From the NCBI GenBank assembly GCA_050117475.1, contig JASFMR010000071.1, forward strand, positions 1 through 19,016: a stretch of DNA of 19,016 bases. Reading direction: 5' to 3'. The notes beneath the pieces were generated by a model that did no database searches, was not told where the DNA came from, and worked only from the letters and a program-made list of their open reading frames with translations. Positions 1 through 7,709 of this stretch are shown here, one piece after another; position 1 is the stretch's first letter, and every line of letters starts with the position of its first letter. Origin of the DNA: Fodinibius sp050117475. Lineage in GTDB: Bacteria > Bacteroidota > Rhodothermia > Balneolales > Balneolaceae. The position numbers and the translations under genes were made by a program.

Positions 1-987
1 TGCTGTCTCAAGGTTCAATTCTTTATTAACCACGACAATACCCCCGAAAGGAGATTTTGTATCAGTACGAAAAGCTTTATCCCAGGCTCTACAGAGTTGA
101 TCATCGGTAGCTACGCCGCATGGGACCGTATGTTTAAATATGGCACAGGTTGGCTTGGAATCCTGGAAGTCCGCAATCAGATTCAGGGCTGAATCCACAT
201 CCAGGAAATTGTTGTAGCTTAGCTGTTTGCCGTGAAAGCAATCAATGAATTCGGATTGATTGCCATAAACAGCTGCTTTTTGATGCGGGTTTTCGCCATA
301 TCGGAGTGACTGTGATTTCGTCAATGAAATATTAAGCTGTTCCGGCAATGCTTCTTTTTTTTCACCCAGCTCATTAAAATAGTTGGCGATAGTAGCATCA
401 TAGGCTGCTGTGTGATTGAAAGCAGCTCTGGCCCATTGCTGTCTTTTATCGAAAGTGATTTCCCCCTTTTCGGTCAGTTCTGAACAGAATTCTTCATACT
501 GACGGGGAGATGTAAGGATGCAAACATGAGCAAAATTCTTGGCTGCTGCCCGAATCATCGTCGGGCCGCCAATGTCGATATTTTCCGTTGCGATGGCCGG
601 GGTACAGTCAGCCGTGGATATGGCTTCTTTAAAAGGATATAAGTTCACCACCACCAATTCAATGGGAGCAATATCCAGCCGTTCCATTTCCTCAATGTCC
701 GGCTGGTGACTTGTTCTTCCCAAAATACCCCCGTGAATAATGGGATGAAGTGTTTTAACCCTTCCATCCAGGCACTCTTCAAAACCGGTTACTTCACTCA
801 CATCGGTTACGGGGATACCGGCTTCCCGGATTTCTTGGCCTGTTCCACCGGTAGAAATAATTTCAATGTCTGCTTCGTGTAGAGCTCGTGCCAATGGAAG
901 GATACCTGTTTTATCGGATACCGACAAAAGGGCGCGTTTGATTGTTAGTGCATGTTTGGGGAGTTCGGAGAGTGGTTGTAGGGACAC
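1..987 (-). CDS. purH: Bifunctional AICAR formyltransferase/IMP cyclohydrolase (partial, 3' end outside window)
   Basis: Catalyses the last two steps of purine synthesis: formylation of AICAR by 10-formyl-THF and closure of FAICAR to IMP. The first 329 codons are present and reading runs off the window at a codon boundary. Residues 1 to about 150 form the MGS-like cyclohydrolase domain (ALLSVSDKTGI, STGGT at 45-49, DGRVKTLHP at 74-82, RAAAKNFAHV at 146-155). The formyltransferase domain then begins, with LRYGENPHQ (228-236) and the Lys-His pair K285-H286 in FKHTVPCG. The residue after the KHT is Val where many bacteria have Asn; this position varies in the family. A GTG start is chosen because it lies two bases after the purN stop and leaves a short, family-like N-terminus. 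Probably cotranscribed with and coupled to purN. Confidence 0.96.
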   Translation of the reverse strand, partial: MSLQPLSELPKHALTIKRALLSVSDKTGILPLARALHEADIEIISTGGTGQEIREAGIPVTDVSEVTGFEECLDGRVKTLHPIIHGGILGRTSHQPDIEEMERLDIAPIELVVVNLYPFKEAISTADCTPAIATENIDIGGPTMIRAAAKNFAHVCILTSPRQYEEFCSELTEKGEITFDKRQQWARAAFNHTAAYDATIANYFNELGEKKEALPEQLNISLTKSQSLRYGENPHQKAAVYGNQSEFIDCFHGKQLSYNNFLDVDSALNLIADFQDSKPTCAIFKHTVPCGVATDDQLCRAWDKAFRTDTKSPFGGIVVVNKELNLETA

Positions 988-989
988 GG

Positions 990-1592
990 TTATTTATGGG
1001 ATTTAATAGTTATTTCGTTTGCTAGTTTTGCGATAACTTCTGGAAAAAGTTTATGTTCTTGTTCTAAAACGCGGGCCGCAAGAGTCTCTGCATCATCGGT
1101 TTCTTTGACCGGTACTTTTCGTTGAGCCAGGATAGGGCCGTCGTCATATTCTTCGGTTACCAAATGTACCGTACAGCCCGAATCGGACTCATTATTTGCA
1201 ATGACAGCCCGGTGCACTTTTATTCCATAAAACCCTTTGCCTCCATATTTGGGTAGTAGCGAGGGATGGATATTAACAATGCGCCCTTCATATTCTTCAA
1301 TAACTTCTGCCGGAATCTTGATCATATATCCAGCCAATACGATGAGCTCTGAATTCCAGTCTCTGAGCTGCTTCAGCAGTGTAGCGGAGTATTCACTTGG
1401 CTTCGAAAATCCGGAGGGAGCCAAAACACGGAATGCAATCCCATGCTTTTTAGCCCGTTCAATCGCTTTGATACCAGGCTTATTGGAGATTAATCCGCAG
1501 ATGCGGCCATTAATCTGACCGTTTTCTACAGCATTAATAATTGCCTGAAAGTTTGTTCCAGATCCCGATGCGAAAACGACAATATTAATCAA
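990..1592 (-). CDS. purN: Phosphoribosylglycinamide formyltransferase (GAR transformylase)
   Basis: Transfers the formyl group of 10-formyl-THF to GAR, the third step of purine synthesis, in the cytoplasm. At 200 aa it is full length for the family. It shows the phosphate-binding loop ASGSGTN (8-14), the catalytic Asn/His in NIHPSLLP (N107, H109) and the catalytic Asp in EEYDDGP (D150). The loop after HPSLLP reads KYGGKGFYG, the form I associate with Bacteroidota. The start is TTG: translation from it gives MINIVVFASGSG, matching the usual PurN N-terminus, and no in-frame ATG lies nearby. purH follows after two bases, so both are likely one transcript from the candidate promoter at 1630-1637. 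Confidence 0.97.
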   Translation of the reverse strand: MINIVVFASGSGTNFQAIINAVENGQINGRICGLISNKPGIKAIERAKKHGIAFRVLAPSGFSKPSEYSATLLKQLRDWNSELIVLAGYMIKIPAEVIEEYEGRIVNIHPSLLPKYGGKGFYGIKVHRAVIANNESDSGCTVHLVTEEYDDGPILAQRKVPVKETDDAETLAARVLEQEHKLFPEVIAKLANEITIKSHK

Positions 1593-1629
1593 TATAAAAG
1601 GAGTGAATGAGTTTCAGCTTGTTCGCTCG

Positions 1630-1637
1630 CAAAGATA
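1630..1637 (-). promoter_or_regulatory. Candidate Bacteroidota-type -7 promoter element for purN-purH
   Basis: Read on the minus strand the bases are TATCTTTG, an exact match to the TAnnTTTG -7 consensus of the primary sigma factor of Bacteroidota and relatives. It ends 37 bases before the purN start, so a transcript starting about seven bases downstream would have a leader of roughly 30 nt. I see no good TTTG at the expected -33 position, so this is a partial match. Confidence 0.5.
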
Positions 1638-1674
1638 AGTAAAAAGAGTACAGATTAATAGCCGATTTTAGTTA

Positions 1675-2748
1675 TCAGCCCTCTTTGGCAGCACGTCGGA
1701 ATACGTAATAGTTGTTAAGGCTCCAGCTGATCTGATTAATGGTAATTTTTATCATTGTAGCCAGAGGAATGGCAATAAGCATGCCCAGTATTCCTGCTGT
1801 TTCAGCACCTATCATGATGATAAATAGGATGGCAACAGGATGCATATCCGCAGAACGGGAAAATATCAACGGCTGTAGCACCAGGTTGTCAAGCAACTGT
1901 ACCATCAGGATGGCAAAAATACAGGGTATTACCAATGAAAAGTTGCCTACTTCAATGATAGAAACAATGATAGAAAGAAAATATCCTATAATGGGACCGA
2001 AATAGGGAATAGAGTTAGCAATTCCAACAGCTATTCCCACTGAGAGTGCATTATTTAGTCCAACAACTGTAAGTCCAACCCACGATGTGAAGGCAACAAT
2101 AAGGCTTTGGAGCATTACACTGCGGAAATATACCCCCAGCCGGGTTTCGATTTTATCAATAAGGCTAAGGGTGGTTTCAAAATATTTGTTGGGGACCAGC
2201 TGTAAAATATCCCGTCTTATCTTTGTTCCATCTTTGAGAAAAAAGAAGGTTGCAAAAGGGATGATGAGGGCAGCAGAAAAAATGTTTGTGAAAATGCCGA
2301 TGATGTTGCTCAGCGCTGAAGGCAGTTCACCTACGTCAAATAATTCACGAGCAACTTGTGTAAGGTTATTGCTTAGAAATCCTTTAGGCAAGAAGGTAAA
2401 TTGGTGGGTCAGGCGTTGTTCAATTTGACGTGTAATATTTTCAATATTCTGAATTTTTAATTGACCGGCCAATTCTACCATTTGGTTAGCCACGATCGGA
2501 ATGATATTTGTTGAAATCCAAACCAAGATTAGGATTAGTGCACTGAGGGTAAGAGCAATAGCCAGGGTACGATTCATGCCGGCAGCCTGCATCCGATTAA
2601 CCAGTGGATCAAGAATATAACTGAAGATCATGGCGATGATAGCATATCCAACCAGTGTCCCGTAGTAATACATTAGCAATCCTACCACTGCAATTCCGGC
2701 CAGTGCCAAGATCGATTTTACTACTTTTTCAAGGGTTATGTTCTTCAT
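1675..2748 (-). CDS. AI-2E family (PerM/TqsA-like) membrane permease
   Basis: A 357-aa polytopic inner-membrane protein of the AI-2E/UPF0118 family, whose members include TqsA (autoinducer-2 export), PerM and Na+/H+ antiporter-like proteins; the substrate here cannot be read from sequence. It has two hydrophobic segments near the N-terminus (about 11-27 and 31-46), another at 62-82, an amphipathic stretch of about 60 residues, then several more TM helices. The family's conserved C-terminal region is present, including the SIPYFGPIIGYFLS stretch and DNLVLQPLIFS. Its ATG overlaps the recX stop codon as ATGA, so translation is probably coupled to recX and driven from recA. It ends about 80 bases upstream of purN. 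Family assignment is secure, transport role unknown. Confidence 0.9.
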   Translation of the reverse strand: MKNITLEKVVKSILALAGIAVVGLLMYYYGTLVGYAIIAMIFSYILDPLVNRMQAAGMNRTLAIALTLSALILILVWISTNIIPIVANQMVELAGQLKIQNIENITRQIEQRLTHQFTFLPKGFLSNNLTQVARELFDVGELPSALSNIIGIFTNIFSAALIIPFATFFFLKDGTKIRRDILQLVPNKYFETTLSLIDKIETRLGVYFRSVMLQSLIVAFTSWVGLTVVGLNNALSVGIAVGIANSIPYFGPIIGYFLSIIVSIIEVGNFSLVIPCIFAILMVQLLDNLVLQPLIFSRSADMHPVAILFIIMIGAETAGILGMLIAIPLATMIKITINQISWSLNNYYVFRRAAKEG

Positions 2749-3413
2749 GGTTTGATCGCTCTCATTAATACATCCAGGTATTTATGAATATCTGATGATC
2801 GATAACCTTTTCTCGCTAAATGGTCAAACACTTTTTTGCGTCGTTTAAACTCATCTTCCTCTCTCAAAAAGCGTCTTTTATGTTTTAAAACCAAATTTAA
2901 AAAGGTCTCCTCCAGGTTTTTTTCTTCAAAGGCTTTCTTGACACTTTGTTCTGCGATCCTTTTTGAAATGCCCTTTCTATACAAATGGGCCTTTATTTTT
3001 TTGGGGCCCCACTTATTTAGCCTGCTTTTGTCAGAGGCAAACTTTTCGGCAAAACCGGTGTCATTGAGATACCCTTTTTTCTCAAGCTCGTCGAGGATAT
3101 TCTCAATAACCTCCTTGGAATATTCTTTACGCAACGCTTTTGTAAGTAGTTCTTTGCGTGCGTGATCGCGACGGCCCAGAAGCTTTAATAAATATGATTT
3201 TACTGCAAACCGACCTTCTGCACGCTGAATTTTTCTAAATAGTGATGAGGTTATTCTAACACCTTTTGTCAGGTTGAATTTAAGGAGCGTCTGTTCTGCG
3301 ATACCCAGCAGAAATTCATCATCTACAAAGATGGAATAACGCTCCTTATTATTTTTTTGGACAGTGATAGAAGTAATCACTCCTGGAAGACTGTGTGCTT
3401 CCTCATCAGCCAT
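2745..3413 (-). CDS. recX: RecX family regulatory protein
   Basis: A small helical protein that binds RecA filaments and modulates their growth and activity. The 222 residues are longer than E. coli RecX (about 166). Residues 1 to about 60 form an extension with a predicted strand-rich part (ITSITVQ, YSIFVDDEFLLGI). The three-helix RecX repeats follow: YLLKLLGRRDHARKEL, then YLNDTGFAEKFASDKSRLNKWGPKKI with the family-typical KWGPKKIKAHLYRKGI, and a Lys/Arg-rich C-terminus. It starts two bases after the recA stop, the classical recA-recX arrangement, and its own stop overlaps the start of the downstream permease by four bases. Likely expressed by readthrough from recA. Confidence 0.94.
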   Translation of the reverse strand: MADEEAHSLPGVITSITVQKNNKERYSIFVDDEFLLGIAEQTLLKFNLTKGVRITSSLFRKIQRAEGRFAVKSYLLKLLGRRDHARKELLTKALRKEYSKEVIENILDELEKKGYLNDTGFAEKFASDKSRLNKWGPKKIKAHLYRKGISKRIAEQSVKKAFEEKNLEETFLNLVLKHKRRFLREEDEFKRRKKVFDHLARKGYRSSDIHKYLDVLMRAIKP

Positions 3414-3415
3414 AA

Positions 3416-4471
3416 TTAATCTTTGTCAGAATCCTCGGATTTGTCCTGTTCCTTCTCACTATCTTCTTCACCGGCGGCACTAAGTCCCATCTCTTTCCGG
3501 ACCTGTTGCTCAATTTTATTGGTGAGTTCGGAATCGGCCTCCAGAAACTCAATGGCGTTATCCGTTCCTTGTCCAATCGGTTCACCGTCATAGCGATACC
3601 AGCTTCCCCGCTTCTCAATAATATCACATTCAACAGCCATGTCGAGGATTTCTCCCATACGTGAAATTCCCTTGCCGTATAGGATATTAAATTCTACAAC
3701 TTTAAACGGAGGTGCCACCTTGTTTTTAACGACTTTCACTTTGGTGCGGTTGCCGACTATGTCGTTTCCCTGCTTCAGAGAGCCTATACGCCGTATATCC
3801 ATACGTACAGAGGAATAGAATTTCAGGGCGCGTCCCCCAGAAGTCGTTTCGGGATTACCGAACATAACGCCAATTTTTTCGCGTATTTGGTTGATGAAGA
3901 TGACCGAAGTGCGTGTTTTATTGATGATACCCGTAATCTTACGCATTGCCTGAGACATCAGCCGGGCTTGCAAACCCACATGAGAGTCTCCCATTTCACC
4001 CTCAAGTTCGGCTCGGGGTACCAAGGCAGCTACTGAGTCAACTACAATCACATCCAAGGCGGCAGATCGGATCAGGGTCTCGGTGATTTCGAGGGCTTGT
4101 TCCCCGCTGTCGGGTTGTGATACGAGCAGTTCATCGGTATTAATGCCGAGGTTTTTGGCATAACGGGGATCGAAAGCATGCTCGGCGTCAATAAAAGCGG
4201 CATATCCGCCGGCTTTCTGTGCCTCGGCAATTACATGCAAGGCAAGGGTTGTCTTCCCGCTGGCTTCGGGACCGTATATCTCGGTTACACGTCCGCGTGG
4301 GATACCTCCGACCCCGAGGGCATAATCTACCATTATAGAACCCGTCGAAATACTGGGTACGTTTTTGGTGGCTTCATCCCCAAGGCGCATGATGGTGCCT
4401 TTGCCATGCTGCTTTTCAATTTGGCCAATGGCCATTTCAAGTGCTTTCTCGCGATCGTTATTGTCAGACAT
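3416..4471 (-). CDS. recA: Recombinase RecA
   Basis: The DNA-dependent ATPase that forms filaments on ssDNA, pairs homologous strands and acts as co-protease for LexA-type repressors. All hallmarks are intact over 351 aa: Walker A GPEASGKTT (67-75), Walker B VIVVDSVAAL (141-150), loop L1 around EGEMGDSHVGLQAR (157-170) and loop L2 FGNPETTSGGRALKF (204-218). The last 20 residues form the usual acidic tail. It is first in a minus-strand operon with recX and an AI-2E permease. There is no Shine-Dalgarno before the ATG, only A/T-rich sequence, as is common in Bacteroidota-like genomes. Upstream lie a perfect palindrome (4525-4542) and other stem-loops that may control it. Confidence 0.99.
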   Translation of the reverse strand: MSDNNDREKALEMAIGQIEKQHGKGTIMRLGDEATKNVPSISTGSIMVDYALGVGGIPRGRVTEIYGPEASGKTTLALHVIAEAQKAGGYAAFIDAEHAFDPRYAKNLGINTDELLVSQPDSGEQALEITETLIRSAALDVIVVDSVAALVPRAELEGEMGDSHVGLQARLMSQAMRKITGIINKTRTSVIFINQIREKIGVMFGNPETTSGGRALKFYSSVRMDIRRIGSLKQGNDIVGNRTKVKVVKNKVAPPFKVVEFNILYGKGISRMGEILDMAVECDIIEKRGSWYRYDGEPIGQGTDNAIEFLEADSELTNKIEQQVRKEMGLSAAGEEDSEKEQDKSEDSDKD

Positions 4472-4524
4472 AAATGAGTGTGTAATTATTTTTTTTGATT
4501 TTCGTCACAATATATCAAATAAAA

Positions 4525-4542
4525 CTGACAACATAGTGTCAG
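4525..4542. promoter_or_regulatory. Perfect palindrome upstream of recA, candidate SOS-type operator
   Basis: CTGACA, six bases, then TGTCAG: both arms match perfectly. On the minus strand it lies 53 bases before the recA ATG and 10 bases upstream of an A/T-rich TATATT box (4509-4514), so it would cover the -35 region of a promoter there. The position and symmetry fit a LexA-like repressor site, but the sequence is not one of the LexA boxes I know, and no lexA is in the window. An RNA stem-loop in the leader is the alternative. Confidence 0.45.
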
Positions 4543-4581
4543 TAGGATTTTTGAAAATTTAAGGGCTCCCATTCCCTGTTT

Positions 4582-4615
4582 TTTCAAGGAATGCTTGAAA
4601 TTTACCAAGTAAATT
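4582..4615 (-). promoter_or_regulatory. Overlapping inverted repeats in the region upstream of recA
   Basis: Two perfect inverted repeats overlap by two bases: TTTCAAG-N5-CTTGAAA (4582-4600) and AATTTA-N5-TAAATT (4599-4615). A third, CATTCC (4570-4575) with GGAATG (4588-4593), is mutually exclusive with the first. Read as minus-strand RNA they could form alternative hairpins in a long recA leader. No T-run follows, so they do not look like simple terminators of the upstream kynureninase gene. Function unknown. Confidence 0.35.
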
Positions 4616-4628
4616 CCTGACTTTTGCA

Positions 4629-4636
4629 CAAAGTTA
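4629..4636 (-). promoter_or_regulatory. Candidate -7 promoter element for recA
   Basis: On the minus strand this reads TAACTTTG, an exact TAnnTTTG match. If used, it would give recA a leader of about 150 nt containing all the inverted repeats listed between 4525 and 4615. TTTG motifs lie upstream, but at 13 and 23 bases rather than the usual spacing near 20, so support is partial. The TATATT box at 4509-4514 is a competing promoter candidate. Confidence 0.3.
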
Positions 4637-4704
4637 TAGTTGGGAAACACAAAAACCCTCAAAGAATTCACAAGTAAGACCGTCAGAGATGGAAATCCTT
4701 ACAA

Positions 4705-5925
4705 TCAAGGATTCAAATTGTTCACAACATTGGATAATTTTATGATCATCTGCTGTATTTGTTCTGAAGTGGTATAAGGGGCCGGTCCCAGCCTGAGGAT
4801 GTCACCGCGGGCGTCCGTAAAAATCCCTTCTTCCATTAGTTTGGCTCTTATTGTTCTTGCAAACGGAGATTCTAAAGCTAGAAACCCACCATTTTGCTCA
4901 AGCGGGCGTTCGTGCTTCAATTTAATTTTGGCAGCTTTAAAATTTTGATCCAGGAACAGTTTTTTAAGGAGCCCTACCTGGTCGAGGTATTGTTGTCGAA
5001 GCCTGGATGGGGTGAGTTCTTGTTTCAAAAAGAAATTCACAACCTTTGCAGCCCGGAATTGGGAAACGGGATCGTATGTTCCTGTTGCAAACCGCTGATC
5101 ACCGTTATCAAAGGATACCGGTTCATCAGAACGTGGCTCATCCAGCGAATCAAAAGATGCAAACCAACCCGTGATTGCAGGACGCAGTTTACAATTCTTT
5201 GGAAAGCGGAGAAAACAATTTCCTTCTCCCCATTGTAAATATTTATAACCACCGATCAGCAAAAAGCAATCATCAAGCTGGGCTTCGCGAATTGAGAGGG
5301 GAACCACATTTGTACCGTGGTAGTCGTCGATCAGTAAAGGAATTTCTTCGGATCTTGCCAATTCGGCTATTTCGGGAATGTTTTGATTTACAAATCCGCT
5401 CTCAAAATATACACGTGACATCATTATAGCAGATGTCTTTCTATCAATTTCTTTTTGAATAAGATTAACAATATTATCTGAGTGGGCATCGACAGCAACC
5501 ACTTCCAGTCCCTCTTCCTCAAGCCGATGAAGTTGGCGAAACATGGAATGAAATTCGGTATCAGTAGTAATGACCCTGGGTTTATTTTTCAGATCCAAAC
5601 CGGAAAGCCAAGAGACCAGTAATATATGAGTATTTTCACCAAGGCAGTACAATCCTTCAGGATCATCATAGTAGTTTTTTAGGTAGGTACGTAGCACGTT
5701 TGTTTTTTCAAATGCCTGCTCCCATTTATTATCAACAGCGGAAGAAGCAACAGAGAACGATTCTTTTAGTCCTTCGAGCGCAACGTCCGGCCACGCCTGG
5801 TGCGAATGTCCCGTAAAAAGTAAGCGGTTCTCGACATCGAAATATTTGTAATGTGGTTGAAGTCTCTTAGCTAGTTTGTCAATGTTATTCCTCACGTCGG
5901 CGGTATTCCAGATGATATTTTGCAT
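4705..5925 (-). CDS. Kynureninase-like class V PLP enzyme
   Basis: Likely hydrolyses kynurenine to anthranilate and alanine. The fold is class V aminotransferase. The PLP-binding lysine is K228 in GGYKYLQWGEGN, equivalent to the YKYLNGGPG motif of kynureninases. D200 and H203 in LLIDDYHG match the PLP-contacting D..H pair. RFATGTYDPVS (278-288) and the C-terminal DARGDILRLGPAPY (371-384) match conserved kynureninase blocks. Its place 10 bases after tryptophan 2,3-dioxygenase supports the role. I chose the ATG at 5925 (406 aa). An upstream ATG at 6006 would add 27 residues overlapping the dioxygenase gene and has no family support. The protein is divergent: the usual GNSLG-type N-terminal motif reads TGHSHQAWP, so a related PLP enzyme remains possible. 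No formamidase gene is in the window. Confidence 0.8.
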   Translation of the reverse strand: MQNIIWNTADVRNNIDKLAKRLQPHYKYFDVENRLLFTGHSHQAWPDVALEGLKESFSVASSAVDNKWEQAFEKTNVLRTYLKNYYDDPEGLYCLGENTHILLVSWLSGLDLKNKPRVITTDTEFHSMFRQLHRLEEEGLEVVAVDAHSDNIVNLIQKEIDRKTSAIMMSRVYFESGFVNQNIPEIAELARSEEIPLLIDDYHGTNVVPLSIREAQLDDCFLLIGGYKYLQWGEGNCFLRFPKNCKLRPAITGWFASFDSLDEPRSDEPVSFDNGDQRFATGTYDPVSQFRAAKVVNFFLKQELTPSRLRQQYLDQVGLLKKLFLDQNFKAAKIKLKHERPLEQNGGFLALESPFARTIRAKLMEEGIFTDARGDILRLGPAPYTTSEQIQQMIIKLSNVVNNLNP

Positions 5926-5935
5926 TAAATGAGAG

Positions 5936-6718
5936 CTATATTTCCGATCTGATTTCCCAGAGGTCAGGAAAAATACGTTGATGCAGTGTTTCGCGAAGAT
6001 AGCCAACGCCGCTTGAGCCGCCAGTGCCCATTTTATTTCCGATAGTACGTTCTACCATCTTAACATGTCGATATCGCCATTCCTGCATGCCTTCGTCGAA
6101 ATCAACCAGCAATTCACAAAGCATCGCCGTTTCTTCGTCATTTTTCATGACATCGAGCAAAACTTCCTGGTTTTTATCAGAAAGTTCATATAATAGACCG
6201 TGTTCATTTTTTCGTTCGGGAATTTCAGCTTCATATCCCTTTTGGCGAAGAAATTCACAAAAACATTCCCATATAGTAGACTCGGCCATCCGTTGTCTCA
6301 TTCGTTCTACATATTGCGGTTGATTTTCATGCACTTTAAGCACATGAGGCGACCGGTGCCCGCACAAAATCTCGACTTCCCGAAATTGCACGGATTGGAA
6401 TCCGCTGGCTTCATCCAAAAACCCCCGAAAGCTTTCGAATTCCAGCGGGGTCATAGTCTCCAATATATCGATCTGAGCCACCATTGTTTTAAGAATAGTG
6501 AGAATCCTTTTCATTGTTTTGACTGAAGCCCATGTTTTGCCTTTCTTTAAGTCTGCGCGAAACTTGTGCAATTCATGCAAAATTTGCTTAAACCATAATT
6601 CATAAGTCTGATGAATAATGATGAATAACATTTCATCATGCTCATTCGGATCTGACCGAAGGTGCTGAAGGTCAAGTAGTTCATCAATTTTAAGGTAATT
6701 ACTGTAGGTTAGTTTCAT
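5936..6718 (-). CDS. kynA: Tryptophan 2,3-dioxygenase
   Basis: Heme enzyme that opens the indole ring of tryptophan with O2 to give N-formylkynurenine. At 260 aa it is of bacterial size. H36 in IIHQTYELW corresponds to the distal, substrate-contacting His, and R98 in FESFRGFL to the carboxylate-binding Arg. ASGFQSVQFRE (104-114) is the usual signature. The axial heme ligand is H218 in WRYRHVKMVERTIG, and GTGGSSG (231-237) covers the substrate amino and carboxyl groups. It is followed by the kynureninase-like gene, probably in one transcript. The 138-base divergent spacer to the next gene carries a TATAAT box bracketed by an 8-bp inverted repeat, so expression is probably controlled there. Confidence 0.97.
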   Translation of the reverse strand: MKLTYSNYLKIDELLDLQHLRSDPNEHDEMLFIIIHQTYELWFKQILHELHKFRADLKKGKTWASVKTMKRILTILKTMVAQIDILETMTPLEFESFRGFLDEASGFQSVQFREVEILCGHRSPHVLKVHENQPQYVERMRQRMAESTIWECFCEFLRQKGYEAEIPERKNEHGLLYELSDKNQEVLLDVMKNDEETAMLCELLVDFDEGMQEWRYRHVKMVERTIGNKMGTGGSSGVGYLRETLHQRIFPDLWEIRSEI

Positions 6719-6741
6719 TGCACGAATTTATTTTTTCTACG

Positions 6742-6783
6742 GAGACTATCTCTTAGATTATAGGTAGAATTTTACATAGTCTC
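6742..6783. promoter_or_regulatory. Inverted repeat bracketing a TATAAT box upstream of kynA
   Basis: GAGACTAT (6742-6749) and ATAGTCTC (6776-6783) are perfect 8-bp complements 26 bases apart. The minus-strand sequence TATAAT (6757-6762) sits at the centre, about 40 bases before the kynA start. The half-sites are about 34 bases apart, a little over three helical turns, as expected for a dimeric or looping repressor covering a promoter. No convincing -35 accompanies the box. A long hairpin in the kynA leader is the alternative reading. Confidence 0.4.
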
Positions 6784-6856
6784 TATGTTAAATGTTCATT
6801 TGCAGGACGTTGGTAAAAATGCTTAGATTGGGCGCGAAATAAAAAAGAAAGGTATT

Positions 6857-7705
6857 ATGAGTATTTTAATAGCTGATAGTGGTGCAACAAAAACGGAATG
6901 GTGTTTAGCCGAGGAGAATGGAACGGAAACGTACCTGACGGAAGGGCTGAATCCATATTATCATACTACCGCTAGTATCACTCGTGTCGTTGAACATAAT
7001 TTAAAGCCCAAACTTGATGGTGCTAAAATTGAAGAAATACATTTTTACGGGGCCGGTTGTGATAGTGAAGAGAAGAACCAGGTTGTTCAACAGGCTTTAA
7101 GAGGAGCCTTCCCACATGCATCCGTTAATGTTTATCACGATTTACTCGGGGCTGCTCGAGCTTGTTTTTTACATGAAGCAGGCATTGCATGTATCTTGGG
7201 TACCGGCTCGAACTCTTGTCTTTATGATGGTGATAAGATTGTAGAGCATATTCCCTCTCTGGCTTTTATTTTGGGGGACGAAGGGAGTGCCGGCTATTTC
7301 GGCAAGAAACTGATAAATAAATATTTTCGATTTGAGATACCTGATGATCTCAGAGAAGATTTGGAGCAAAATTATGATATGTCGCTCGATCATATTACGG
7401 CCGGTTTATATGACGGAACACAGAAAAGCAGGTTCATCGCTTCCTATGGCTCATTTTTAGGGAAACATGCGGATCATCCTTTTATTAAGGAAATTTTGCA
7501 TGAAGGTTTTGAAAATTTCATTACCCGAATACTTCTCAAATACACTAACGCTACTGACTATGAAGTGCGGTTTATTGGATCTGTTGCATTTGCCCACCAG
7601 AAGATGATAAAAGAAATATTGAAAGAAAATGGATTGAAAGCAGGTTCATTTATCCGCCATCCCATGAAACGCCTTGTTGAATTCCATACCGTAGAAGTAC
7701 ATTAG
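6857..7705 (+). CDS. BadF/BadG/BcrA/BcrD family ATPase, N-acetylglucosamine kinase-like
   Basis: A 282-aa sugar-kinase-fold (ASKHA) protein of the type annotated as N-acetylglucosamine kinase, which would phosphorylate amino sugars from chitin or peptidoglycan turnover. It has phosphate-1 motif DSGATKT (7-13), a likely catalytic Asp in HDLLGAARA (D95), phosphate-2 motif LGTGSNS (114-120), LGDEGSAG (139-146) and the adenosine-region GSVAFAHQ (241-248). The ATG has a good upstream GAAAGG. Four bases after its stop the tatD gene begins, so the two form one unit. Sugar specificity is inferred from family resemblance, not from residues I can identify. Confidence 0.87.
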   Translation: MSILIADSGATKTEWCLAEENGTETYLTEGLNPYYHTTASITRVVEHNLKPKLDGAKIEEIHFYGAGCDSEEKNQVVQQALRGAFPHASVNVYHDLLGAARACFLHEAGIACILGTGSNSCLYDGDKIVEHIPSLAFILGDEGSAGYFGKKLINKYFRFEIPDDLREDLEQNYDMSLDHITAGLYDGTQKSRFIASYGSFLGKHADHPFIKEILHEGFENFITRILLKYTNATDYEVRFIGSVAFAHQKMIKEILKENGLKAGSFIRHPMKRLVEFHTVEVH

Positions 7706-7709
7706 CCAA

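Noticed and set aside
861..870. Possible unusual AICAR-formyltransferase active site in PurH, because KHTVPCG has Val where Asn is common.
   Set aside because: The catalytic Lys-His pair is present and the Val position varies in the family, so it is not a sign of inactivity. The motif itself is at about 115-135.
4486..4671. A 61-codon minus-strand frame filling the recA upstream region, possibly a leader peptide.
   Set aside because: It begins at a GTG, has no ribosome site and no recognisable similarity, and runs straight through all the inverted repeats; it looks like a chance open frame in A/T-rich DNA.
5926..6006. N-terminal extension of the kynureninase-like protein by 27 residues.
   Set aside because: It would overlap the dioxygenase gene by 71 bases and resembles no kynureninase N-terminus; the ATG at 5925 fits better.
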